From assembly GCF_001012825.1 (NCBI RefSeq), contig NZ_LCZJ02000028.1, forward strand, positions 62,296 to 126,295: a stretch of DNA of 64,000 bases, read 5' to 3'. Numbering within the stretch: position 1 is the first letter of the stretch; every line of letters starts with the position of its first letter. This document shows, piece by piece, positions 43,359-50,774 of this stretch. Made by a program: the position numbers and the translations under genes. The notes beneath the pieces were generated by a model, which searched no databases, was not told where the DNA came from, and worked only from the letters and a program-made list of their open reading frames with translations. The DNA is from Paenibacillus etheri (GTDB lineage: Bacteria; Bacillota; Bacilli; Paenibacillales; Paenibacillaceae).

Positions 43359-44024
43359 TTACTCCCCTGGACGTTTAACAATGTATTTTTCTTCAAAATC
43401 GCCTCCAAGATTAACGTATATAGAAATAACTGAAGGGTCTTTAATATACCCATACATCTGATAGCTAGATAGCTTTTCCCCAGGTTTCAACACCCAATTC
43501 CATAATGCTTCTTTATTGTTCAACTCTAACATTTTATTCTTAGGTGCAGGTTCAATAAGATTATTACCATCCATTTTAAAATACCATTTTGAACTCGGAT
43601 CTTTAGCACTTAATTGAATAATTTTACTGCCCTTATTTTCAATGGTGAGTTTAGTCCATACCATATATTTCGTAGGTGTTTTATAAATTTTATCTGAATA
43701 ACCATACAGCTTCATTAGAGATTGTGCTTCTTTAGACTTTACATCGTAAAACATCAGCTTTTCCAACGTGTACGTTAATCCTCCAGCGCTGATCGTCACC
43801 GGTAGCTCCAAGTCTTTCTTCAATCCAAATTTACTCAAATTATCCCTCATGATAGGTGCTGGCGTTGCTGAAGGTTTCACGGTTGCTGTGGGTATCACAG
43901 ATGCTGTAGGCTTTGCTGTAACTACTGGTGTAACCGTTTCCGCATTTGTAACTACTCCCTGCCCCAATACCACACTAAATAACATTGCCGCTGCCAAAGT
44001 CGCTTTTACAACTTTCTTTCTCAT
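43359..44024 (-). CDS. Secreted protein with Thr/Pro-rich linker, unknown function
   Basis: This protein of 221 residues has a signal peptide (MRKKVVKATLAAAMLFSVVL to about residue 30). A low-complexity stretch of Val, Thr, Pro and Ala follows (TVTPVVTAKPTASVIPTATV, roughly 31-60), and then a compact domain of about 150 residues with YTLEKLMFYDVKSKEAQSLM, KLTIENKGSKIIQLSAKDPS and KPGEKLSSYQMYGYIKDPS. The globular part reads like a beta-sandwich of the DUF4352-like kind, but that is a guess. The linker resembles those that span a cell wall. The ATG at 44024 has AGGGAG ten bases upstream. It is part of the divergent Tad-like operon. Confidence 0.75.
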   Translation of the reverse strand: MRKKVVKATLAAAMLFSVVLGQGVVTNAETVTPVVTAKPTASVIPTATVKPSATPAPIMRDNLSKFGLKKDLELPVTISAGGLTYTLEKLMFYDVKSKEAQSLMKLYGYSDKIYKTPTKYMVWTKLTIENKGSKIIQLSAKDPSSKWYFKMDGNNLIEPAPKNKMLELNNKEALWNWVLKPGEKLSSYQMYGYIKDPSVISIYVNLGGDFEEKYIVKRPGE

Positions 44025-44059
44025 CTCCAAATCTCTCCCTATACTCAATTGGATTTTCC

Positions 44060-44557
44060 CTACTTATTGAACTTATACTCCTGAACTGCAGGTACTCTGA
44101 TTGGCTCTTGTGTTTTGGCTCTGGAGATCAGCAGCGGATGTTCCGTCTCGATGACGGCAATAACCGAGGGACCCTCTATGTACTTGGTAATGCCATATTC
44201 ACTATCCTCGTATAAAAGTGGAAAAGTCACTCCATCGGAATCATCAATAATATCAAACTTCACGATCTTTACTTGATTCTTAAAACGGCTGCCTACTTGG
44301 GGAGAAAGGCCGTTATCAAGCCCAAGATTCGCCTGCAAGGCATGCTGAAAAGTATCGTAAGCAAGCGCGGGATCGATAATTAGACGACCTCGCGTAAGTT
44401 CAATCTCATCTAACTCCTGCGCGGCATCGTGAACAGCGATATTGTTTGCATCTTTTAGCATGCTGCGCAGCATGTCCCACTCCTGATTCTGGATCTGAAA
44501 GAACCAGGAGTAGATAAAGATCAGTAGGACAAATGCCAGCTTAATAATGTAATCCAT
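44060..44557 (-). CDS. Membrane-anchored pseudopilin-like protein of the divergent Tad locus
   Basis: This is a 165-residue protein with a single N-terminal membrane helix (IIKLAFVLLIFIYSWFFQIQ) and a mixed extracytoplasmic domain. Size, topology and place after the small pilin-like genes match TadE/TadF or minor pilins of Tad operons, but there is no G/E prepilin site. One segment, RGRLIIDPALAYDTFQHALQ, is typical of uncharacterised proteins in such loci. Function is unknown. It follows the DUF4320-like gene by 20 bases. Confidence 0.65.
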   Translation of the reverse strand: MDYIIKLAFVLLIFIYSWFFQIQNQEWDMLRSMLKDANNIAVHDAAQELDEIELTRGRLIIDPALAYDTFQHALQANLGLDNGLSPQVGSRFKNQVKIVKFDIIDDSDGVTFPLLYEDSEYGITKYIEGPSVIAVIETEHPLLISRAKTQEPIRVPAVQEYKFNK

Positions 44558-44577
44558 AAATTAGGCTCATCCCTTAA

Positions 44578-44958
44578 TCAATCGAGATATTCACTCATAA
44601 TTGACCCATGGCCATAATATCGGGTCGGCTGCGAAACTGTGGAAAAGTTATACGGAAACAAATTTATCCGCGGTGCAGTTACATACACATCAATTCGTTG
44701 TTTGCGCTCCTGAACGGTATCCGTACTGCTCGTAATTTCTATGGAACCCTCGGAGAACCCAATCGCCTTCAGATTTGAAATCACTTCGTTCCGCATAGAC
44801 GCTGTGACCATCCCCTCCGTTGCAGCTTTTTGTGTGATGTAGGACGTATTAGCTTTGACCTGTAAATCTAGCAGATAATCAATATAGGTGAAGATGGGCT
44901 GCAGGATAATAAACAGGACAAGCCACATGAATAATGCCCGGAGGACGGTCTCCTTCAA
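44578..44958 (-). CDS. DUF4320-like membrane-anchored minor pilin-like protein
   Basis: The protein has 126 residues. One N-terminal helix (ALFMWLVLFIILQPIFTYID) is followed by a domain with TEGMVTASMRNEVISNLKAI and VQERKQRIDVYVTAPRI. This layout matches the DUF4320 family, which is found next to Tad-like machines in Firmicutes. TTG at 44958 is preceded by GGGAGG at eight bases. There is no prepilin cleavage motif. It lies between the twin small pilin-like genes and the next pseudopilin-like gene, which suggests a structural part of the same apparatus. Confidence 0.65.
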   Translation of the reverse strand: MKETVLRALFMWLVLFIILQPIFTYIDYLLDLQVKANTSYITQKAATEGMVTASMRNEVISNLKAIGFSEGSIEITSSTDTVQERKQRIDVYVTAPRINLFPYNFSTVSQPTRYYGHGSIMSEYLD

Positions 44959-44973
44959 TAGAAGCGCCTCCCT

Positions 44974-45117
44974 TTAATATTGCTCTACTTGCTTAGTATG
45001 TGTGATGATATCGTCCTGACTGCTTCCAATGATATGCGTAGCTACTGTGATAAACATCCCTGCGATCACAAAACCAATGGACAGAAACATTGCAATAGAG
45101 ATAGAGTCTTTTTTCAT
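44974..45117 (-). CDS. Small pilin-like membrane protein, twin 2
   Basis: This 47-residue protein starts MKKDSISIAMFLSIGFVIAG, and its helix continues to about residue 30. Ten of its first 16 residues equal those of the protein encoded just upstream (MKKDAISTGLFIAIGF), so the two arose by duplication. Size and place are those of an Flp pilin, but the usual glycine-glutamate cleavage site is missing. It starts seven bases after the stop of its twin and has no clear ribosome binding site, which suggests coupled translation. The frame can be read 13 codons further back into the twin gene, which I reject. Confidence 0.7.
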   Translation of the reverse strand: MKKDSISIAMFLSIGFVIAGMFITVATHIIGSSQDDIITHTKQVEQY

Positions 45118-45124
45118 AATCGAG

Positions 45125-45334
45125 TTAAACCGAAGTGTGGGGCAGGACCCGGGCAACTGCAGTTTGGTGTGAATCCAATGGCTGAATTAAAGTTACACCC
45201 GGGATATCCGGTCTATTATCATCCGTATCATTAATTACATCTTGCACCACAGGAACTAAAATCGCGATTACGATGGCCACACACAAAAATCCGATAGCAA
45301 TAAACAAACCTGTAGAAATAGCGTCCTTTTTCAT
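45125..45334 (-). CDS. Small pilin-like membrane protein, twin 1
   Basis: A 69-residue protein: MKKDAISTGLFIAIGFLCVA leads a single membrane helix to about residue 33, followed by a polar tail rich in Asp, Pro and Val. AAGGGAG lies nine bases before the ATG. A 56-base AT-rich gap separates it from the TadC-like gene, the largest gap inside the operon, and may hold an extra promoter for the abundant structural subunit. It is probably the main filament or channel component of the divergent machine; this is inference from size and position. Confidence 0.72.
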   Translation of the reverse strand: MKKDAISTGLFIAIGFLCVAIVIAILVPVVQDVINDTDDNRPDIPGVTLIQPLDSHQTAVARVLPHTSV

Positions 45335-45390
45335 TGTTAAAATCTCCCTTTTATTTTATATTTTTTAAATAATATTGAATATACAATTTT

Positions 45391-46260
45391 TCACTGGAAC
45401 ATGCCGACCCCATTAAAATTCCCTTTAATCAGTAAAATGTACTGCATCGCCATCGCGACGATCATCAAAAAAGTAGCAATCGATGGGATAACATTAATGA
45501 TCGTAGATAGATCACCGATAAAAGACCACTTTTTCAAATACTGATCGCTGGAGATTTTTGAGATAATCTTACCTTGCTCGCGCAAATAATTTGCCGCTTC
45601 TGTGTCGTCATCCATCCCCTCAGTAGCCAGCAAAATGGACCGAATGTCATTAATAAAACTATGATTATCCGGAAACTTTGCACAAAACCATTCAATCGCC
45701 CCCTCCACACCCTCATCTACTGCTCGTTCTGACAACTCGTACAAGTCCTGACGTATATATTGAAAATGTCCAGCCGTACTCCCGCAAAAAGTGCCAAATT
45801 GCGCATATCCGCGCTTCCGCAGACGATTATTCTCATATAGACGGATAAAAGAGATCAGCTCACCGTCTTTTTTAATAACCGTTTTTTGATGAAGCCATGT
45901 AAGCACCCAGCCAAACGGAAGATAGCGCATCGGACTGCTGATTACGAGAATAAGTAGAGCAATTAGAGGGTCATAAATAGAAAAAGAATTAGAACGAATG
46001 AAATCACTGACAACTTGAGTTATTAAATAAATCAGCGCTGCTGAGTAACGGAAAAGCGTAATTTTACGGGCCGAAATCGATAAACCAGAATCATTCAATA
46101 ATTGCTGAAGTCTATCCCCCTGCACCCGTTCCCCAAGCCCATTCCACCGTAGTCCTAATCGGATAAGATATCTTTCCTGTTTACTACTACTGCTTACAAA
46201 GACAAGTAATGCGACATATACAATCCCGATTACAGTAATTAATAGTAACAATCTGTCCAT
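45391..46260 (-). CDS. TadC-like membrane protein of the divergent Tad locus
   Basis: This 289-residue protein has an N-terminal helix, two central helices (ALIYLITQVVSDFIRS and YDPLIALLILVISS), a cytoplasmic region of about 120 residues, and a C-terminal helix (TIINVIPSIATFLMIVAMAM). This is the topology of T2SS-F/TadC proteins, although the sequence is far from the canonical TadC at 60875-61747. It would form the inner-membrane platform with the TadB-like partner. It starts 11 bases after that partner ends, with AAGGTGATG upstream. Confidence 0.7.
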   Translation of the reverse strand: MDRLLLLITVIGIVYVALLVFVSSSSKQERYLIRLGLRWNGLGERVQGDRLQQLLNDSGLSISARKITLFRYSAALIYLITQVVSDFIRSNSFSIYDPLIALLILVISSPMRYLPFGWVLTWLHQKTVIKKDGELISFIRLYENNRLRKRGYAQFGTFCGSTAGHFQYIRQDLYELSERAVDEGVEGAIEWFCAKFPDNHSFINDIRSILLATEGMDDDTEAANYLREQGKIISKISSDQYLKKWSFIGDLSTIINVIPSIATFLMIVAMAMQYILLIKGNFNGVGMFQ

Positions 46261-46271
46261 AGTTCATCACC

Positions 46272-47321
46272 TTAGTGGTAGTCCAGTTTAGGTCTGGCGA
46301 GAATAGTACTGATCACAAAAGAAATAAAAAGACCGGAGATGATCACCATCAAAAAGGAAAGCCCTACCGTAGTCTCAAACTGCAATTGGAAATAAACATC
46401 AGGCTTCAGCATATACATAAAGGTTCCAACCGTAGATACCAGCACCAAGAGATTCCCATATAAACCAAGGCTGATCGCATCTCTACTTCCTGCTTTTACA
46501 GTCAAAATCGTTTCTCTCTGTTGCTCCATAGAACGGTTTAACAGCATCAGCGAGCTTTTTAAATAACGGGTTCCTTCCTTCTCGGCATAGAGCAGATCCG
46601 ATATAAATTCTAGAGCGAAGGTAGTGCCAATCGCATTGGAAAATCTCCCGGCTTCCTCAATAAGCTCCTTCTCATTACTGTAATTAGAAAATGCAGCCCC
46701 TAACAGCTTCAAAGGACCCTTTAGCACATTTTTATCCGTAAGAAAATCCGCTGTCCGATCGAGAATGGAATCTACCGACAAGTGAGTGAATTTGGTGGAG
46801 ATTTTGACTACATCGAGTAAATCATAGCTTCCATGCACCTTTCTCTGCGCGTAGATGTATCTCATACGAAAATAAGGAATCATCGCAGAAATCACAGCCA
46901 TAAAAAGTGGAAATCTCCAAGCCCCTTGGATCGAATGTCCTTCATTAAAGGTGATCCCCTGCAGAAAAGGATTGTTAAAACTCAAACGCCCAGGAAGCTC
47001 GCTTAGCGTCAGTAGTCCTGATAGAAAAACTGCGATAAACACTATTGCTGTACGTATGACAAAACGCATAACGCTAATTCCCGGCTCATATTTTCCGTGT
47101 ACAAAATATAAAAGATTATCTAGATGGCGGTAGAGCCACAGCCTTTTTTTAACCGAGCTAACTCTTTTGCCAAAAATACTCATTTTATGTTTGATACGAA
47201 AATCAACTTTCTGACCTACCTGCCGTAAATGCCGTTCGATTAGCGGTTTAATAAGCAGCCACATTCCCCATACAATCAACAAATGAAGGATAAAACGAAG
47301 AAGATAGAATAATAAATCCAC
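46272..47321 (-). CDS. TadB-like membrane protein of the divergent Tad locus
   Basis: This 349-residue protein has an N-terminal helix, a paired helix region (FVIRTAIVFIAVFLSGLLTL and WRFPLFMAVISAMIPYF), a cytoplasmic segment with YDLLDVVKISTKFTHLSVDS and RYLKSSLMLLNRSMEQQRE, and two C-terminal helices. Its order directly after the ATPase and its topology point to the TadB role (T2SS-F fold). It is longer than the canonical TadB of this window (267 residues). GTG at 47321 follows GAGGGGGTG. Weak sequence signal keeps the assignment at the level of topology and synteny. Confidence 0.7.
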   Translation of the reverse strand: MDLLFYLLRFILHLLIVWGMWLLIKPLIERHLRQVGQKVDFRIKHKMSIFGKRVSSVKKRLWLYRHLDNLLYFVHGKYEPGISVMRFVIRTAIVFIAVFLSGLLTLSELPGRLSFNNPFLQGITFNEGHSIQGAWRFPLFMAVISAMIPYFRMRYIYAQRKVHGSYDLLDVVKISTKFTHLSVDSILDRTADFLTDKNVLKGPLKLLGAAFSNYSNEKELIEEAGRFSNAIGTTFALEFISDLLYAEKEGTRYLKSSLMLLNRSMEQQRETILTVKAGSRDAISLGLYGNLLVLVSTVGTFMYMLKPDVYFQLQFETTVGLSFLMVIISGLFISFVISTILARPKLDYH

Positions 47322-47333
47322 GGGTTCACCCCC

Positions 47334-48779
47334 TCACTCATTAAGAATGATCTTAGATTTCAAGCTTTCTTTGATAGGCTGATCCATTGGTTTTGCTGCT
47401 GCAAGCCGTCCCAGCTCTTTCTGGAGCAACTGTGTTGCCTGCTCGTTTTTCCTAGTCATCTTCAGAATCAGGTTCTTCGTCAGCTTGTCATTATAGGACC
47501 AACACCTCTTCTGGAGTTCCCAGCGCATCAGATCATTCGCAAATACGGAGTTCTTTTCCTCGTCATAAAAAACTTCCGATATTCGCGTTAACCGCTTCTT
47601 CCCATTCGGAACACTTTCCAAAATAAAGACCAGCTCGCATGATTTCAGTGCAGAGATCAAATGCCCCTTAAGGCTCCCGCCAATCCTTGTCGACACGGCA
47701 AAAGCACCTTGATAAGGAATATCCTCCGAATCTACGGTGTGGAAGGTTCCGGTGATGCCGTCATACCCTTTTTCCCCACTCCACAGATAAAATTCCCATT
47801 CGTTATACCGCATTTCCGTCATATACAAAATATTGGGGTCATGCCGCAGAGACTCTACCCCCACCTCCATCAATTCTTCGTTCGCGGCCTGTATCGGAAT
47901 AATTCGATGCCCTTTAATCTGGTAAGGTAAAATGGACTCCGGATGCTTCTCTATCATCACTACACCCATACAGGATGAAGATCCAAGCAATTGCTCGCCG
48001 ACGATCGTATTTGCAAAGGTTGTTTTTCCCGAGCCTACAGCGCCCGCAATAATGGTATTGCGAAAGGTAGATGATAACGCCCGAATCATTTCAACCGCTT
48101 CCGCAGGAATACATTCCGTACCCGCCTGATCTTCTAGACTCAGAAACTCTACAACCTGCCGTCGTAGCGATATTGTGGTGAAGCCATCCCATACTCTCGG
48201 GGATACCCATATGGCAAGCCTAATAAATCGACCAGGCCAGAGCGGGTCATCCATTTTAAACTCCACTGAAGGGTTGTCCTTGTTCAGCTTTTTGTTGGGA
48301 TCACTTTTTAATAAGGAGCGCTTTAACTGTTCGACCCGATCTAGTGAAGGCATCTCATATGGATAAGCTACAAACTCACCTTTATGGTTATAAAAGATCT
48401 GCTTTCCGATCATCTGTAGCCCGGTTGACTCACTGTAGGCACGATCAGTAAACCAACGATACGCCGGACCAAAGCCTTTCCACTCATGATAAAGCGCTTC
48501 TGCCGCCGTTCGGTATGCTTCCGGAACCTTGCCCGTAAAGGGTGTCTTCCGCAAGTACTTCTCTATCTCATTCATAAAAAAGCTAACCGCCTGCGGATCG
48601 CCAATTAGCGCCTTCGCATTTAACTCGAAGTAAGCATCATCCTCACGTTCCAGCCCTTCGTTCATATCGTTTTTCATTTTTTGCAAAAATGCATAAAAGT
48701 CTTCCTTGCCCGGTTTGCTCATGCGTAGGATACTTTGTTTTAGAGAGAACAATGGACGGTTCAGTTGATTTCCATTCAT
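47334..48779 (-). CDS. Divergent CpaF/TadA-like secretion ATPase
   Basis: The protein has 481 residues. Walker A is GAVGSGKT (246-253). The Walker B region reads NILYMTEMRYNEWEF, keeping a glutamate at 322, and GITGTFHTVD has the histidine box. These are recognisable against the canonical TadA of this window (VVGEVRGAEC, LSTGHS) but altered. The N-terminal 230 residues differ from canonical TadA, and a C-terminal tail adds about 100 residues. It likely powers pilus-like assembly or secretion as a hexamer. It overlaps the CpaE-like gene by four bases (ATGA). AAAGG precedes the ATG. Confidence 0.85.
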   Translation of the reverse strand: MNGNQLNRPLFSLKQSILRMSKPGKEDFYAFLQKMKNDMNEGLEREDDAYFELNAKALIGDPQAVSFFMNEIEKYLRKTPFTGKVPEAYRTAAEALYHEWKGFGPAYRWFTDRAYSESTGLQMIGKQIFYNHKGEFVAYPYEMPSLDRVEQLKRSLLKSDPNKKLNKDNPSVEFKMDDPLWPGRFIRLAIWVSPRVWDGFTTISLRRQVVEFLSLEDQAGTECIPAEAVEMIRALSSTFRNTIIAGAVGSGKTTFANTIVGEQLLGSSSCMGVVMIEKHPESILPYQIKGHRIIPIQAANEELMEVGVESLRHDPNILYMTEMRYNEWEFYLWSGEKGYDGITGTFHTVDSEDIPYQGAFAVSTRIGGSLKGHLISALKSCELVFILESVPNGKKRLTRISEVFYDEEKNSVFANDLMRWELQKRCWSYNDKLTKNLILKMTRKNEQATQLLQKELGRLAAAKPMDQPIKESLKSKIILNE

Positions 48780-49840
48780 AGGAATATACCTTTCTTTTTA
48801 GCTTCTGGCGCTAGGCTCATGGACACGAGCAGAGAATGTACCTTATCATCCACATGCTGCAGCTCTTTTTTGCCTAGAGGTAAGCTTTCCTGCAAGGGCT
48901 GGTAATACGGTAGCTCCAGCAAGATTTCAGTCCCAAAGCGGAGCGCTAGATTTTTAGGAGAAGATATTTCTTCCACATTACTGCGGTTAATAATCAGTTG
49001 AAAATCATGTGGACGTAGATCCAGATGCCCAGCAAGCTCTAGTAAAGGTTCGAGTCTGTATTCATGCTTTGGATGAGTGACGATCATACGCAGCGCCGAT
49101 TTGTGCATTCCGACATACCACGCAGCGCTTTCCGGAATAGAGCCGAAGTCAGCAATAACAACATCTGCATTTGCCCCAGCTCTAGCCAAAAAATATTCGA
49201 TCTCATCCTCCTGATAATCTTGTGCGCTCAAGTAATCGTAATTGCCTGGGAGATACGAGTAACCGTCTTGCTTAATCAATTGCTCAAAATCCTCGTCATG
49301 AATCATCTTCCCTGTAAGCCTTGATCGAAGCCTATCCAGACTAATGGTCGCTTTGCGGTCATATCCGGGATCATATAAATCAAGTCCAAGGACAATAACA
49401 CGAAGACCTGCCGCGGCAATTCGCCTTGCGAACAGTTTGGCTACACTAGTGCAGCCGATCCCCGGACCAGATCCAAAAAAACCAACCAGATTACTTCGTT
49501 CCTCCCCATCCTCGTCTAGAATAAAGCGAATCTTCTCTATCACCACTGACGAGGTAGAACGAGGAGGGATAAAATAGATTCCTAAGCTTTCACACAGCAT
49601 ATGTACAGCTTGGTAACCACTGATTCCCTTTTGCAAATATACATATAGGATCGTTGAGCTCGGATAATTCCGGCGCAGTTCGCTAAGTGACTGAGCTTGA
49701 ATCTGGTCACTGGTAACCATTAGCATATGGCCCTCTGCATGAGATGGATCAGGAAGTACACTTTGTGTGATTACAATAAATCCTGCATTTTTGATATCAT
49801 TAATGGTTAACTGATCTATGCCTAGACTAAATATTTTCAA
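48776..49840 (-). CDS. CpaE/TadZ-like protein with degenerate P-loop
   Basis: The 354-residue protein has an N-terminal receiver-like region without a phosphorylation motif, then a MinD/CpaE-like domain from about residue 117. The P-loop reads FFGSGPGIGCTSVAKLFARR, where family members have KGGxGKTT; both the signature lysine and the catalytic lysine are replaced (Gly and Cys130). LGLDLYDPGYDRK and NADVVIADFGSIPES follow the fold's later motifs. It probably localises the machine without hydrolysing ATP. TTG at 49840 has GGAGG eight bases upstream. It lies second in the operon, as CpaE does in canonical loci. Confidence 0.8.
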   Translation of the reverse strand: MKIFSLGIDQLTINDIKNAGFIVITQSVLPDPSHAEGHMLMVTSDQIQAQSLSELRRNYPSSTILYVYLQKGISGYQAVHMLCESLGIYFIPPRSTSSVVIEKIRFILDEDGEERSNLVGFFGSGPGIGCTSVAKLFARRIAAAGLRVIVLGLDLYDPGYDRKATISLDRLRSRLTGKMIHDEDFEQLIKQDGYSYLPGNYDYLSAQDYQEDEIEYFLARAGANADVVIADFGSIPESAAWYVGMHKSALRMIVTHPKHEYRLEPLLELAGHLDLRPHDFQLIINRSNVEEISSPKNLALRFGTEILLELPYYQPLQESLPLGKKELQHVDDKVHSLLVSMSLAPEAKKKGIFL

Positions 49841-49852
49841 GACCCTTCCCTC

Positions 49853-50596
49853 CTACTCGACCCGTACGATCCACAGCTTCTTTCCCTGCTCCAAAAATTG
49901 TCCAAGCCGCTCGCCATCACTTTTCTTCAGCTTCAATTCTGGTGTCGCCACCTTGCCAGTCGAAGTGAAACGATTATTGTTATTGCCCTTTTCTGAATCC
50001 AGCACATCATTATTGTCTTCTGTTCGCACATAATTCACGGTGACTCCAGATATAAACACCTCCTTGGCAGGTTCGCTAATTGGGCTCTGCACGATCAGTT
50101 CTTCCTCTTCCATCTTGTTATTTGGACTAAGCGATTCACTCCGCCTCTCCCGGTCTCCATCAACAAGATAAATATCTACCTTATCCCGGCTGCGCAGTGA
50201 ACCATTGATGGCGTAGATGGCCTCCTTCGGTATAGGAAAGATCCCTTCATCCTTTAGGGGTTCTAAATCACTAACATCCACTAAGGATGCCGTCAAAATA
50301 CTTCCGTTGGTCAGATTTACATTCGTAATTTTGTGCTCCACCTGTGCGATTTCCGTAATTACACCGGAAGGTATATCCTTGGTCTGAACATTATCCAGAT
50401 ATAAATCACTTGCTTTCAGCTCATAGTTTTTAGGAAGAAACTCCCCGCCTTCCACCTTAATTTTGACCACGGTTCGGGATAGTACGTATGGCTTGAAATA
50501 GAGATCATAGCCTAGCAGTCCACCGACTCCAGTAATCAAAATGAGACTTGCGAAGAAATAATTGCGTTTTAACAGTTGCCTACGCTGTAAAGCCAA
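49853..50596 (-). CDS. SAF-domain CpaB/RcpC-like protein
   Basis: The protein has about 247 residues. After a short basic stretch (ALQRRQLLKRNYFF) comes one membrane helix (ASLILITGVGGLLGYDLYF), then an SAF-like domain with ELKASDLYLDNVQTKDIPSG and NLTNGSILTASLVDVSDLEP, and a polar linker with NNNNR near the end. CpaB/RcpC proteins of this build act in Tad pilus assembly in the outer layers. TTG at 50596 with GAGGAGG eight bases upstream is the likely start; the frame reaches 50662 without a site. It is the first gene of the divergent operon. Confidence 0.75.
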   Translation of the reverse strand: MALQRRQLLKRNYFFASLILITGVGGLLGYDLYFKPYVLSRTVVKIKVEGGEFLPKNYELKASDLYLDNVQTKDIPSGVITEIAQVEHKITNVNLTNGSILTASLVDVSDLEPLKDEGIFPIPKEAIYAINGSLRSRDKVDIYLVDGDRERRSESLSPNNKMEEEELIVQSPISEPAKEVFISGVTVNYVRTEDNNDVLDSEKGNNNNRFTSTGKVATPELKLKKSDGERLGQFLEQGKKLWIVRVE

Positions 50597-50637
50597 GCCC
50601 TCCACCTCCTCAAAAACACAGTTTTGAAAAACGACAA

Positions 50638-50667
50638 AAAGCAACTTGGCGTAAATAGCCAAGCTGC
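50638..50667 (-). terminator. Intrinsic terminator after purU, in the leader of the divergent Tad operon
   Basis: AGCAGCTTGGC pairs with GCCAAGTTGCT on the minus strand around TATTTAC, followed by TTTTTGTCG. It lies only about 40 bases before the TTG start of the CpaB-like gene. A further small hairpin (GGTAAAA with TTTTACC) sits at 50672-50690. Confidence 0.75.
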
Positions 50668-50712
50668 TGGTAAAATGCTTTTTTACCTGTAGAGATTTAG
50701 AGAGCTATTAGA

Positions 50713-50760
50713 TTATAGGGTTCCGGTAAAAGCGCTCAGGTTCATATCGTAGGCTTTCAT
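50713..50760 (-). CDS. Possible 15-codon leader ORF
   Basis: ATG AAA GCC TAC begins a frame encoding MKAYDMNLSAFTGTL, ending TAA at 50713. AAAAGG lies ten bases upstream. It is placed between purU and the terminator hairpin preceding the divergent Tad operon. It may be chance; position is the only support. Confidence 0.25.
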   Translation of the reverse strand: MKAYDMNLSAFTGTL

Positions 50761-50774
50761 CGGAAAATAACCTT

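Noticed and set aside
50663-50774. Cyclic di-GMP riboswitch before the divergent Tad operon
   Set aside because: Tad operons can carry such elements, and the AAAGCC and CCGGAA words caught my eye. The conserved core and paired helices of the known classes do not fit.
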